Shown here piece after piece: positions 1-9,099 of a stretch of 64,000 nucleotides of DNA. This stretch comes from CBDFKQ01 sp965248855 (lineage in GTDB: Bacteria; Bacteroidota; Bacteroidia; Cytophagales; 172606-1): assembly GCA_965248855.1 (NCBI GenBank), contig CBDFKQ010000006.1:1-64000 (forward strand), written 5' to 3'. Made by a program: the position numbers and the translations under genes. The notes beneath the pieces are model-generated. The model did not search any database. It was not told the DNA's origin and saw only the letters and a list, made by a program, of their open reading frames with translations. How positions within the stretch are numbered: position 1 is the stretch's first letter; the number at the start of each line of letters is the position of its first letter.

Positions 1-1
1 G

Positions 2-355
2 TTTCAAGAAATTGAAGACAACTTTAATTTAGCCGTAATATCAAACAGCATTGACGAAATTAAAAAATGTATAACCAGCGACTGGGTTCTTGTAGACAGT
101 CAGAGCGGAATAATTGCTCAAGATAGTTTTTTTAGTGTTTTACAACAAGGACAACTTTCACATTCAACAATGACGAAGGAGATTTTACGAGTTAAAGTAT
201 ATGGCGACATTGCATTAGTTACAGGTCGAGGACAAAATACTGGAATCTGGCAAGGACAACCTCTTGAAGCTGACGAATGGATCACTGACGTTTATAAAAG
301 GGAAAATAACAAGTGGCTTTGTGTATTAACGCACTTAACACCGGTAAAAATATAA
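2..355 (+). CDS. NTF2-like / DUF4440-type protein, 5' truncated by window edge
   Basis: The frame is open from base 2 with no in-frame start that would give a whole domain, so the gene begins outside the window; the ATG at 170 is internal. The visible 117 residues read as a helix followed by strands with the pattern 'SDWVLVDSQSG...VYGDIALVTGRG...W..VYKRENNKWLCVLTHLTPV', typical of SnoaL/DUF4440 proteins of the NTF2 fold, where a cone-shaped alpha+beta barrel binds a small ligand. No substrate can be deduced. It is followed 8 bp later by a YjbR-type gene and could be co-transcribed with it. No export signal can be judged because the N terminus is missing. Confidence 0.7.
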   Translation, partial: FQEIEDNFNLAVISNSIDEIKKCITSDWVLVDSQSGIIAQDSFFSVLQQGQLSHSTMTKEILRVKVYGDIALVTGRGQNTGIWQGQPLEADEWITDVYKRENNKWLCVLTHLTPVKI

Positions 356-363
356 TTTAAAGA

Positions 364-714
364 ATGGTTTCAATAGATACTTTCAGACAATTGGCTCTTT
401 CGTTTCCTGAAGCATTGGAAGAATCGCACTTTGAAAAAACATCATTCAGGGTGAATAAGAAGATCTTTGCAACTTATGACGAGATAAAGAAAAGAGCATG
501 TATTAAGTTATCAGAAATTGATCAAAATGTTTTCTCAACTGCCAACAAGACAATCATTTTTCCGGTTGACAACAAATGGGGTAAACAAGGTTGGACATTA
601 ATTGAAATGACTAAAGTAAAAAAGAAATTGTTCATAGACGCACTAACAACAGCATATTGCGAAGTAGCACCTAAAAAACTTGCCGGGCAAATTAAACCTT
701 ATGACAATGATTAG
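364..714 (+). CDS. MmcQ/YjbR family protein
   Basis: A 116-residue cytoplasmic protein with the family layout: an N-terminal helix ending in 'SFPEALEESHFEKTSFRV', the strand 'KKIFATYDE', a central 'ACIKLSEIDQNVF', and the C-terminal 'GWTLIEM...FIDALTTAYCEVAPKKL'. The MmcQ/YjbR (DUF419/CyaY-like fold) family is small and widespread; a DNA-binding role has been proposed for it but no reaction is established. Length is normal for the family (about 115-120). It starts 8 bp after the preceding NTF2-like gene, suggesting one transcript. Family call is firm, function is not. Confidence 0.8.
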   Translation: MVSIDTFRQLALSFPEALEESHFEKTSFRVNKKIFATYDEIKKRACIKLSEIDQNVFSTANKTIIFPVDNKWGKQGWTLIEMTKVKKKLFIDALTTAYCEVAPKKLAGQIKPYDND

Positions 715-896
715 ACAAAAACTTGCAGTCGCTCGGCTCTGCCAAGTGACAATTATCAATAAGGCATCTTGCCATTTTAAAAAAGGGGTCGTTGTTTATT
801 AAACGGGGATTGAAAATCCTTTTTTATCTTTAGGTCAGGATGCCCCACATGCCGCAAGTTTGTAATTTGTGGTTTTAGCTTAATAAAAACCCTTTT
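715..896. other. Intergenic stretch before the MITE-like element
   Basis: There is no open frame of substance. The stretch contains the pieces 'GATTGAAAATCC' and 'GTTTGTAATTTGTGG', which resemble debris of a dispersed repeat, but no second copy was found here. The rest of the gap up to 1217 is the MITE-like element plus a short AT-rich spacer. Confidence 0.4.
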
Positions 897-1172
897 CCTA
901 GCAGGGTATCCTTTTTCAGGGACCCTGCGTTGATTTAAGTTTATACATCGCTTATTATTTTTATTTTAGTCATTTATTAGCCAAAAGTTGAATTATATCC
1001 TCCAGAAACCTTAGAAGAAAATGGTTTTGGTTGAAAGACATATGGATAATAAATATAGTTTTAGAATCTTAATGAGAATAATATTGAATCAAAATTCACT
1101 TAATTTAATATTATTGGAGGAGATCTGAATATCAACGCAGGGTCTCGAAAAAGGAGACCCTGCTGGGAAGAA
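897..1172 (+). mobile_element. MITE-like non-coding element, copy 1
   Basis: A 270-bp non-coding unit bounded by inverted termini. The left end (897-933) and the reverse complement of the right end (1136-1170) both read CAGCAGGGT/TAGCAGGGT, a T-rich centre, then GACCCTGCGTTGAT. Each terminus is itself a hairpin (GCAGGGT ... ACCCTGC). A second copy in the opposite orientation occupies 55272-55542, with the whole interior recognisably the same (for example 'GACATATGGATAATAAATA' and 'TGGAGGAGATCTGAATAT'). No transposase frame lies inside, so movement would need a transposase in trans. No clear target-site duplication is visible. Confidence 0.8.
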
Positions 1173-1217
1173 ATAATCAATTAATGTTTCTTAAAAAGTA
1201 ATTCATATCTACAATTT

Positions 1218-1988
1218 TCAATAACCAAATTTTTGTTTTTCAGGAAGGTATTTCCAATACCGCTTGGGAACATGCCTTAAGTGATGTTTTAAGTTTTTTC
1301 TCTCCGGTATGTTGGTGGCGGCAAAATAGTGTTGCCATAAGGTACTATAATATTCGCTGTCTGAGTTAAATATTAAACCGGCAGAGGGCTCGTCATTGAT
1401 TTCCATTTCTACCTGTGCAACAGAATTTAGGTCATAGAAATAACCGTATTTTCTTTTCAAGTCATAAATAAGCCATTTTTGATCTGCATACCTTCTTTCA
1501 AAGTGGTCGGTGATGAGAGGGAGTACGTTAAAATCGGGTTCAATTCCTGAAAAATAAATTTCATCTTCGGTTTTTTGAAACCTTACAAAGGCATGCATTC
1601 GGTGTATTTCCCTACGCATTTGTTTATTAATATGCTCCATGCGAAGCACATAACTTAGAGTATAATTCTCTTCAATGGATATTTTTGAATTAAAAATACC
1701 TTTAATATATTCTGTAATAAGATATTCCTTGTCATCAACTTCAGATAAAAAACACCTGAATAATTTTAAACAGGTTTCGCGAGTGCATTTTTTTTCAATC
1801 CCCGATAAAACCCTGCCGGCTTTTGCAAGATCTGTCGTAACGAATTCCGTTTTTTCAAAAATACCTGAAGATTGGTATAATTCCTCCGGGATTATTTTTA
1901 CCGTCATTTTTTTTCCTGAATAAATTTCAAAGACGGCCGTTATTAAACCTTCAAAAGTATGGTCGTAAAGTAAGATATCCATTATCAA
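1218..1988 (-). CDS. Putative DNA metabolism protein, TIGR03915-like partner of radical SAM protein
   Basis: A 256-residue protein beginning 'MDILLYDHTFEGLITAVFEIY' and ending in a region rich in 'HLRHVPKRYWKYLPEK', the layout of the TIGR03915 'probable DNA metabolism' family. That family is encoded with, and in some bacteria fused to, a uracil-DNA-glycosylase domain, and sits beside a radical SAM protein. Here no glycosylase domain follows; the protein ends at the basic tail. Its start overlaps the stop of the upstream radical SAM gene by 4 bp (ATGA), so the two are translationally coupled. The initiator could be M1 or M3; I kept the overlapping start. The biochemical role is unknown; DNA repair or modification is inferred from family association only. 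Confidence 0.8.
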   Translation of the reverse strand: MIMDILLYDHTFEGLITAVFEIYSGKKMTVKIIPEELYQSSGIFEKTEFVTTDLAKAGRVLSGIEKKCTRETCLKLFRCFLSEVDDKEYLITEYIKGIFNSKISIEENYTLSYVLRMEHINKQMRREIHRMHAFVRFQKTEDEIYFSGIEPDFNVLPLITDHFERRYADQKWLIYDLKRKYGYFYDLNSVAQVEMEINDEPSAGLIFNSDSEYYSTLWQHYFAATNIPERKNLKHHLRHVPKRYWKYLPEKQKFGY

Positions 1989-3241
1989 AAAAGAGAAAGC
2001 TGCGCGTATTTTTGTAAATGACGTTTTTGAAAACCTTCGCTTAATACCAATTGCCTTATCTGGCTACTGTTGAATTCTTTTTTTTCCATTTTCTGCCCGT
2101 TACAGGTAATGAAATATTTGGCTCTTTTAAGCACCACACCTATTTTATTTAAATTGTCGAAAGTGAGTTTTGAAAACCGCCTTGCTTTAACAATCATTTG
2201 CGCTGATTTTACACCGATACCCGGCACTCTCATTATCCATTCATAATCAGCAAGGTTTATCTCTATTGGAAATAAATTCATATTTCTAAGCGCGTAACTG
2301 AGTTTAGGATCAATTTGCATATCAAGATCCGGAAATTGCATATTAACAATTTCTTTAACGTTAAAGCCATAAAAGCGCAGCAGCCAATCGGCTTGGTATA
2401 GCCTGTTCTCGCGCTGAATGGGTGACTGATGTACTGAAGCGAGCCGCGAATCATCACTTACCGGAACATACCCGGAGTAGTAAACGCGTTTTAATTGCTT
2501 TTCTTTATATAAATCAGTGGCAAGCTGGAGGATTTCTAAATCTTTTTCCGGCGAAGCACCTACAATCAGTTGAGTACTTTGCCCCGCACGTGCAAAATCA
2601 GGAGTGGATTTTATCTTTTTTTTATCTTCCCGGTTTTCAATGATTTCCTGCTTTATAAATGCCATCGGGGTAAAAATTTCTTTAAAATTTTTTTCGGGTG
2701 CCAATATTTTTAAACTTTTTTCAGTAGGCAGTTCAATATTCACACTTAACCTGTCGGCATATAAGCCTGCTTCCCTAAGTAATTCATCACTCGCACCGGG
2801 AATAGCCTTTAAATGAATATAACCATTGAAATTATGAATAGTTCTAAGTTCCTTGGCAATTCTTACTAACCTTTCCATAGTATAATCGGCATTTTTAAAA
2901 ATACCTGAACTTAAGAAAAGGCCTTCTATATAATTTCTCCGATAAAAATTAATAGTCAGGTCCACCACTTCCTGTACTGTAAATGCAGCTCGCTTAACGT
3001 CATTACTAGCCCTGCTGATGCAATAAGCACAATCAAAAATGCAATAATTGGTCAATAAAATTTTTAGAAGGGATACACAGCGGCCATCTTCAGTATAACT
3101 GTGGCAAATACCTATTCCATCTGAATTACCGATGCCTTTATTATGATTTTTGCGTTTGCTCCCGCTTGAAGAACACGATACATCGTATTTGGCAGCGTTT
3201 GCTAAAATGTTAAGTTTTTCACTGAGTGGTAACTGAGACAT
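1985..3241 (-). CDS. Putative DNA modification/repair radical SAM protein (TIGR03916-like)
   Basis: A 418-residue radical SAM enzyme. The cluster motif is 'NYCIFDCAYCISR' (C-x3-C-x2-C) around residue 70, binding a [4Fe-4S] cluster and S-adenosylmethionine. The TIM-barrel part follows ('EGLFLSSGIF', 'LHLKAIPGA'-like strand). The C-terminal third carries a helix-hairpin-helix segment, 'WIMRVPGIGVKSAQMIVKAR', typical of DNA-binding repair proteins. This combination matches the family annotated as putative DNA modification/repair radical SAM protein, encoded next to TIGR03915 proteins. The downstream partner overlaps by 4 bp. Substrate unknown. Confidence 0.88.
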   Translation of the reverse strand: MSQLPLSEKLNILANAAKYDVSCSSSGSKRKNHNKGIGNSDGIGICHSYTEDGRCVSLLKILLTNYCIFDCAYCISRASNDVKRAAFTVQEVVDLTINFYRRNYIEGLFLSSGIFKNADYTMERLVRIAKELRTIHNFNGYIHLKAIPGASDELLREAGLYADRLSVNIELPTEKSLKILAPEKNFKEIFTPMAFIKQEIIENREDKKKIKSTPDFARAGQSTQLIVGASPEKDLEILQLATDLYKEKQLKRVYYSGYVPVSDDSRLASVHQSPIQRENRLYQADWLLRFYGFNVKEIVNMQFPDLDMQIDPKLSYALRNMNLFPIEINLADYEWIMRVPGIGVKSAQMIVKARRFSKLTFDNLNKIGVVLKRAKYFITCNGQKMEKKEFNSSQIRQLVLSEGFQKRHLQKYAQLSLF

Positions 3242-3504
3242 TGATATAGATTTTATTTATTAACACAATAATAAATAAAATGTTTTTAAAATATATTTTT
3301 ATTTATTAAATATTTATTTAATAATTTTTTCAATACTGTTATATTTTATAGAATTTATCGTGATTTATTAATTAAATATTTAAACAATGCATAATTATAC
3401 AAAACAAATATTTAAAATATGAAAGATCGAAAAGAATGCAAATAATTTTTATGAATGATTATTAAAGAAAGCTTTACATACCGGATAGCATGGCTTTAAA
3501 ATAA
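3242..3504. other. AT-rich intergenic region
   Basis: Very AT-rich spacer between two genes that both read on the minus strand. It should hold the promoter of the radical SAM operon, but no element can be singled out. No coding potential is seen. Confidence 0.5.
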
Positions 3505-3543
3505 AAAAAGTGTGTCGTCCCTTAAAAGAACAACACACTTTTT
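3505..3543 (-). terminator. Rho-independent-type terminator after the vWA gene
   Basis: An 11-bp stem (AAAAAGTGTGT at 3505-3515 pairing with ACACACTTTTT at 3533-3543) encloses a 17-nt loop and is followed by T-rich sequence on the minus strand. It lies about 45 bp beyond the stop codon of the vWA lipoprotein gene. Confidence 0.75.
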
Positions 3544-3589
3544 ATTTTGAAATTAAATATCAATATATCAATATTGATAAATCAATATT

Positions 3590-5206
3590 TTAATTTTTCG
3601 TCAGTAATTCACAAGAATGTACCAACTTTATAAATTCTGCCCTATAACCTTCTTTATCTTTTCCTTTTGAAGATTCTGCCAGCTTAATTACATCCACTAA
3701 ATTTGATTTTCCTTTAAATTCAGAATTTCTAAGTATTAAACCGAATTGTGCAACCGCGCACGCAAACCTGAAATTATTTGATGTTTCATTGAAATTGGTA
3801 TTATCATCCATTACAGGTTTTTGAATTAATTTACTTACATCCCCGGCAGGCAGCTTATATCTTAGTTTTAATGTAATTATTTCTTTTGAATCAAAAGCTT
3901 TAGGATTGATTTGTTGTTTTTGATATTTTAATTCGTCGATTCCCGAAACGTTTTCACTACTATTTGCCGGTATTATTTCATATAATGCAGTTACTGTATG
4001 ACCTGAACCAAGTTCACCGGCATCTTTTTTATCATCGTTAAAATCTTCATTTTTCAGAGCTCTGTTTTCATAGCCTATTAAACGGTAAGCTTTTACTTTG
4101 GCAGGATTAAATTCAACCTGAATTTTTACATCTTTGGCAATGGTAAATAATGTACCTCCAAATTCTTTAACAAAAACTTTTTCAGCTTCTAATATATTAT
4201 CAATATAAGCATAGTTACCGTTTCCTTTATCTGCCAATATTTCCATCTTACTGTCTTTATAATTTCCCATCCCAAAACCTAAAACTGTAAGAAAAATTCC
4301 GGTTTCACGTTTTTTTTCAATTAATCTTTCCATCTCGGCATTGCTCGAGGTACCTACATTAAAATCTCCATCAGTAGCTAATATGACGCGGTTATTTCCA
4401 TCGTCTTTAAAGTTCTCTTTAGCAATATTATAAGCCAGTTCAATTCCTTCTCCTCCTGCAGTGCTTCCACCTGCCTGTAAATTATCAATAGCCGATAATA
4501 TAATATCTTTTTGGTTTCCCGGTGTTGAAGGCAATACAACTCCTGCAGCCCCTGCATAAACTACAATTGCGATCTTATCTTTTTTTCTTAATTGATTGAC
4601 AAGTAATCGGAAAGCCGATTTTAATAAGGGTAATTTATTTTGCTCATCCATTGATCCTGAAACATCAATTAGAAAAACAAGGTTGGATGGGGGTAAATTT
4701 TCGGTAGAAATATTTTTTCCCTGAATGCCAATATGCAATAATCGATGCTCATCATTCCAAGGGCATGTAGAGAGTTCGGTATTTACAGCAAAGGGATCAT
4801 CGCCTTTTGGTTCTTTGTAATCATAACTAAAATAATTAATCATTTCTTCAATCCTCACGGCATCTTTATCCGGCATTTGACCTCCGTTGATAAAACGACG
4901 GATATTTCCATAACTTGCTTTATCAACATCAATTGAGAAGGTAGAAAGTGCATTTTTTGTAACATCCAAATACCTGCTTTCATGAATAGCATCATACTCT
5001 TCAGTATTATTTCTTTTTTCCTTTTCTTCAACGATTTTCATTTCGAAGTCAGAGGATGGAGATGGGGGTATTTCTAATTTTTGAATTGTCAAATCATCGG
5101 AATTTGATTCTTTTGATTTTCTTGAAGGGCCACTACAAGAAACTGTTAAAAAGATAAAAAATGCGAATAAGAAGTTTATTTTCATGATTTTGATTTTTAG
5201 TTTCAA
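3590..5206 (-). CDS. vWA domain lipoprotein (YfbK-like)
   Basis: A 538-residue exported protein. The hydrophobic leader ends in 'FLTVSC', a lipobox, so it is probably anchored in an outer membrane; translation may really begin at the internal Met at 5185 (MKINFLFAFF). Order of parts: acidic linker, an N-terminal vWF-associated domain ('YDAIHESRYLDVTKNALSTF'), the vWA domain with a complete MIDAS (DVSGSMD near residue 180, TDGDFNVG downstream), and a C-terminal DUF3520-like region to the end. This is the YfbK layout common in Bacteroidota. vWA domains bind protein ligands through a metal ion; the partner is unknown. It is a single-gene unit with its own terminator. Confidence 0.88.
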   Translation of the reverse strand: MKLKIKIMKINFLFAFFIFLTVSCSGPSRKSKESNSDDLTIQKLEIPPSPSSDFEMKIVEEKEKRNNTEEYDAIHESRYLDVTKNALSTFSIDVDKASYGNIRRFINGGQMPDKDAVRIEEMINYFSYDYKEPKGDDPFAVNTELSTCPWNDEHRLLHIGIQGKNISTENLPPSNLVFLIDVSGSMDEQNKLPLLKSAFRLLVNQLRKKDKIAIVVYAGAAGVVLPSTPGNQKDIILSAIDNLQAGGSTAGGEGIELAYNIAKENFKDDGNNRVILATDGDFNVGTSSNAEMERLIEKKRETGIFLTVLGFGMGNYKDSKMEILADKGNGNYAYIDNILEAEKVFVKEFGGTLFTIAKDVKIQVEFNPAKVKAYRLIGYENRALKNEDFNDDKKDAGELGSGHTVTALYEIIPANSSENVSGIDELKYQKQQINPKAFDSKEIITLKLRYKLPAGDVSKLIQKPVMDDNTNFNETSNNFRFACAVAQFGLILRNSEFKGKSNLVDVIKLAESSKGKDKEGYRAEFIKLVHSCELLTKN

Positions 5207-5593
5207 TCATGATGTGGAAATTAAGAAATTCCATAAAAATCTTTTTAATTATATTTTTATGCTTGTTCAGTTATTTATTTTCTTCTTATTAATTGGCTTT
5301 CTATAGGGTTACAAAGAAATATTGAAATAATTATAAAAAGTAAATTTATCATTGGTTTTGAAATAATAAGTTTGTTATTTCGCCAATGTTAAGTATATCA
5401 GATGACACTCTTTTAAAAGAAGATTTTGGTTTTATGCAAATATAGAAGAGTAAAACAGTGTTTTTGGATCAGGTTTTAATTTACTTTTTTTTAATTCTAA
5501 AAAAAACTTAGATTCAATAATTAAATGCAACATTAATTTTTTGACATTTTATGGATATTATTTTAAAAAACTCCCATATAATTATTTTTAACC
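5207..5593. other. Divergent intergenic region
   Basis: 387 bp between the divergently read vWA and Gfo/Idh genes. It is AT-rich, presumably carries both promoters, and shows no convincing repeat, RNA or open frame. Confidence 0.4.
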
Positions 5594-6910
5594 ATGGATC
5601 GTAGAAATTTTATCATCAACACAAGTATGGCCGGCACCGGCTTGTTACTTTCCCCTCAGTTATTTGCTTTTACCGGTTCGCCGAATGAAAAAATCATAAT
5701 GGGGATAATGGGCACCAATAGTCGGGGTGCTTACCTGATGAAACTTTTTGCGGGGCTTCCTAATGTTGAAATCGGTTTTGTTTGTGATGTCGATAAAAAG
5801 GTACTTGACAAAACCCTGGCTGAGGCAGAAAAATTAACAGGTAAAAAGCCAAAAGGGTACTCAGATATCCGTAAAATGCTTGAAGAAAAAGATATGGATG
5901 CTATTGCCATTGCAGCTCCTGATCACTGGCACGCACCGGCAGCCATAATGGCTTGTGAACATGGAAAACATGTGTATGTTGAAAAACCGTGTTCACATAA
6001 CCCTTTTGAAGGAGAAATGTTGGTTAAAATTTCTCAAAAAACAGGTAAGCAGGTTCAAATCGGTACTCAAAGGCGCTCATTTCCAAATGTAAAAGAGGCA
6101 ATACAGGATTTGAAAGACGGTATAATTGGAAGGCCATATTTTGCAAAAGGCTGGTACGCAAATAACCGGAAGTCGATTGGCTTTGGTAAACCGGTAGGAG
6201 TGCCTGATTGGTTGAATTATGATTTGTGGCAAGGCCCTGCGCCCCGTAAACCATACAAGGATAATTTAATACATTATAATTGGCATTGGTTTTGGAATTG
6301 GGGAACAGGGGAGGCTTTAAACAATGGTACACACGAGCTGGATGTAATGCGTTGGGGTCTCGGGGTTGATTTTCCCACAAAAGTGGTTTCGGCCGGGGGC
6401 AGGTATCAATGGAAGGATGATTGGGAAACGCCTGACACACAAACCATTACTTATGAGTTTGCAAATAATACGGGTATTACCTGGGAAGGCAGGAGTTGCA
6501 ATAATTTTGGTGTAGAAGGAAGTGGAAGGGGGGTGATTTTTTATGGCGAAAAGGGCACGATGTTGATACCCGGGGGCGATGATTATAAAGTGTATGACGG
6601 GGAAAATAAATTAATTAAAGATGCTAAAACAAACATAGAAAAAATACAGGCTACTAACCCGGTGGGCATGGGTGATAACCTTGATGCCCTGCATTTAACT
6701 AATTTTGTCGAATCAATTAGAGGAAAATCAAAACTCAACGGCCCTATCAGCGAAGGATATAAATCAACTTTGCTGCCTCAACTTGGCAATATAGCTTATC
6801 GTACCGGGCGCACCTTGATTTGTGACCCGCTTAACGGCCATATTCAAAACGATAAAGAAGCAATGAAACTTTGGACAAGGGAGTATGAGAAGGGATGGGA
6901 AATTAAGTGA
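5594..6910 (+). CDS. Gfo/Idh/MocA family oxidoreductase with Tat-type signal
   Basis: A 438-residue NAD(P)-dependent oxidoreductase. The N terminus 'MDRRNFIINTSMAGTGLLLS' has the twin-arginine motif and hydrophobic core of a Tat signal, so the folded, cofactor-loaded enzyme probably goes to the periplasm. The Rossmann segment follows ('IMGIMGTNSRGAY', then 'FVCDVD'), and the family hallmark 'HVYVEKPCSHN' near residue 138 supplies the conserved Lys. The C-terminal half ('NWHWFWNWGTGEALNNGTHELD') is the substrate-binding domain. Tat-exported Gfo/Idh proteins of Bacteroidota generally act on sugars or sugar-like compounds; the substrate is not predictable. A MATE gene follows 105 bp later on the same strand. 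Confidence 0.88.
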   Translation: MDRRNFIINTSMAGTGLLLSPQLFAFTGSPNEKIIMGIMGTNSRGAYLMKLFAGLPNVEIGFVCDVDKKVLDKTLAEAEKLTGKKPKGYSDIRKMLEEKDMDAIAIAAPDHWHAPAAIMACEHGKHVYVEKPCSHNPFEGEMLVKISQKTGKQVQIGTQRRSFPNVKEAIQDLKDGIIGRPYFAKGWYANNRKSIGFGKPVGVPDWLNYDLWQGPAPRKPYKDNLIHYNWHWFWNWGTGEALNNGTHELDVMRWGLGVDFPTKVVSAGGRYQWKDDWETPDTQTITYEFANNTGITWEGRSCNNFGVEGSGRGVIFYGEKGTMLIPGGDDYKVYDGENKLIKDAKTNIEKIQATNPVGMGDNLDALHLTNFVESIRGKSKLNGPISEGYKSTLLPQLGNIAYRTGRTLICDPLNGHIQNDKEAMKLWTREYEKGWEIK

Positions 6911-7015
6911 AAAGGTTTAAACAATCTTAAAACAGAATTTGAAAATAATATAAAAGTGAAATTAAATATAAGATAAGGGGGCCTCATGTCCCTTATTTAT
7001 TTTAAATAAATAACC

Positions 7016-8413
7016 ATGTCGTACAAAATAGCAGATTACTCATTCAAAAATATTTTTTCAATTATTAAGCAATCCCTGAATGGCCGGCAATATGATTACA
7101 CAAAAGGAAACATAAGCAAAGCTGTGTTCTTACTGGCAATCCCTATGATTTTGGAATTAAGCCTCGAAAGTATTTTTGCCGTAGTGGATATGTTTTTTGT
7201 CGGAAAATTGGGTGAAAATGCGATAGCCACAGTTGGTCTTACCGAATCAATGATTACCATAATTTATTCAATTGCCATTGGTTTGAGCACGGGAGCGGGG
7301 GCCATCGTGGCCAGACGCATCGGTGAAAAAAATCCGGAAGGGGCTGCTCATGCAGGTGCGCAATCTCTAATTATTGCTCTTTTTACCGTTTTAATATTAA
7401 GCATTGCAGGAGTTTTATTTGCTTCGGAAATTTTAAGTTTTATGGGTGCAAGCGACCAGGTGGTGAGGGAAGGTGCTATATTCACCCGAATCATGTTTGG
7501 AGGGAGCATGGCAATAGTTTTTCTGTTTTTAATCAATGGCATATTTAGGGGCGCCGGCGATGCGGCAATGGCCATGAAAAGTTTATGGATTGCAAGCATT
7601 ATTAATATTATTCTTTGCCCGTTGTTTATACATTTTTTCGGACTTAAAGGAGCCGCCATTGCCACCGTAGTAGGGAGAAGTGCGGGAGTTATTTTTCAGT
7701 GTTACCATTTATTTAATGGGAAGGGAATTTTAAAATTTTCCCGGTCACAATTTAATATCGACTTGGCTATTATAAAAAATATAGTTTCCATCGCGTTGCC
7801 CGCCACTTTACAGTTTGTTATTGGCAGCGGAAGCTGGATAGCTATTGCTAAGTTAGTAGCCGAAACAGGGGGCACGACCGCCTCTGCAGGTTATCAGATT
7901 GCCATTAGAAATGTGGTATTTTTTATCCTGCCGGCTTGGGGTTTGAGCAATGCAGCTGCCACATTAGTTGGCCAAAACCTTGGTGCCGGAGAAATTAAAA
8001 GAGCTGAAGAAAGTGTAAATATTACAGCTAAGTACAATGCTATTTTTATGGGAATGGTAACCATTTTATTCGTTTTTTTCGCTCCTCAAATAATAAGGAT
8101 CTTTACAGAAGAAGAAGAAGTAATAAAATTTGGTGTGCTATCCTTACAAATTATCGGTGCCACCTATATTTTTTATGGTATTGGTATGGTAATGACCCAA
8201 GCGCTTAACGGCGCCGGCGATACCAAGACACCTACTTATATTAATTTATTTTGCTTTTGGGCGGTGCAAATTCCACTGGCATATTTTCTTGCAAAAACGT
8301 TGGATTTAAAATCAACAGGCGCTTTCATCGCCATCCCGGTTGCAGAAGTATTAATAGCATTGATTGCCTGGTATTATTTTAGAAAAGGAAAATGGAAGGA
8401 AATAAAGGTTTAA
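7016..8413 (+). CDS. MATE family efflux transporter
   Basis: A 465-residue integral membrane protein with about twelve hydrophobic segments arranged as two halves, each beginning with the MATE-type motif (first half 'AVFLLAIPMILELSLESIF...DMFFVGKLG', second half 'IVSIALPATLQF...'). MATE proteins export organic cations or drugs using Na+ or H+ gradients at the inner membrane. The loop 'NGIFRGAGDA' and its second-half counterpart 'QALNGAGDT' are characteristic. Length fits the family. It may share a transcript with the upstream oxidoreductase, but the 105-bp gap allows its own promoter. Substrate unknown. Confidence 0.93.
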   Translation: MSYKIADYSFKNIFSIIKQSLNGRQYDYTKGNISKAVFLLAIPMILELSLESIFAVVDMFFVGKLGENAIATVGLTESMITIIYSIAIGLSTGAGAIVARRIGEKNPEGAAHAGAQSLIIALFTVLILSIAGVLFASEILSFMGASDQVVREGAIFTRIMFGGSMAIVFLFLINGIFRGAGDAAMAMKSLWIASIINIILCPLFIHFFGLKGAAIATVVGRSAGVIFQCYHLFNGKGILKFSRSQFNIDLAIIKNIVSIALPATLQFVIGSGSWIAIAKLVAETGGTTASAGYQIAIRNVVFFILPAWGLSNAAATLVGQNLGAGEIKRAEESVNITAKYNAIFMGMVTILFVFFAPQIIRIFTEEEEVIKFGVLSLQIIGATYIFYGIGMVMTQALNGAGDTKTPTYINLFCFWAVQIPLAYFLAKTLDLKSTGAFIAIPVAEVLIALIAWYYFRKGKWKEIKV

Positions 8414-8637
8414 GAAAATTTTATTAAAATTTATTTTATTTATCTGATTTTCTCTGTCGGGTTTAAGTATGGTGAGTGTATATTTTTGTTTACAATTAAA
8501 GAATTTACTTGTTTTCAATTTCTTATTGTAAAATATAAAAATAATTATGGCTTTAGCCGGTTAATGCCTTATTAGGTTAAAGCGATTTGAAGGTATCGAT
8601 AACAAGGAAACCAAAGACTTTAATAAATAAATAATTT

Positions 8638-9099
8638 TTATTTTCCCATTGCTTTCCACAAATATCCTATGCCTATCAACAAGCCGAACACACCTATGCA
8701 GAATAAAAAGATATAAAGACCAATGCCACTGCAAAAAAGCACAGATTGTTGTGGATTTTTTGGGTTAACATACAAGGGCATGGTTTCTTTTATTTGAAGT
8801 AAAACTTTATCAGCGGATGTTTTCGAATGATTTGCCTGCCCGCCCAATAACTCTACCAAATATACGCAATGGTTATTATAGTTTTTGTTACCATATACAT
8901 AACTGTATTCTACCCTTATTGCATAAGGTGTGTTATGACCTGCAGTATATTTACTGTGAAGTTCCATTTTTTTGGATATGACCCTGCACTCCGTTTTGTC
9001 CCATCTCTGTACTTTAAAATAAAGTCCAATCATTGAATAACTAAAGTATAATGCTGCTATTCCAATAATGGTGGCAAAAACAAAAGTGAAAAAATTCAT
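8638..9099 (-). CDS. DUF3592-type membrane protein
   Basis: A 153-residue protein with a hydrophobic helix at each end (residues about 3-25 and 127-148). The domain between them opens with 'WDKTECRVISKKMELHS' and continues through 'YAIRVEYSYVYGNKNY' to 'PLYVNPKNPQQSVLF'. This two-TM layout with the 'W..TEC.VI' and 'VNP.NP..S' signatures matches DUF3592 proteins, whose function is unknown. It is monocistronic and convergent with the MATE gene. The soluble middle part probably lies outside the cytoplasm. Confidence 0.75.
   Translation of the reverse strand: MNFFTFVFATIIGIAALYFSYSMIGLYFKVQRWDKTECRVISKKMELHSKYTAGHNTPYAIRVEYSYVYGNKNYNNHCVYLVELLGGQANHSKTSADKVLLQIKETMPLYVNPKNPQQSVLFCSGIGLYIFLFCIGVFGLLIGIGYLWKAMGK

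Noticed and set aside
715..896. Possible tRNA or small RNA in the first intergenic gap
   Set aside because: No cloverleaf arms or T-loop signature could be found; only short repeat-like debris is present.
6024..6440. 138-codon minus-strand frame inside the Gfo/Idh gene
   Set aside because: It is fully antisense to a well-recognised enzyme, with no family pattern and no promoter.
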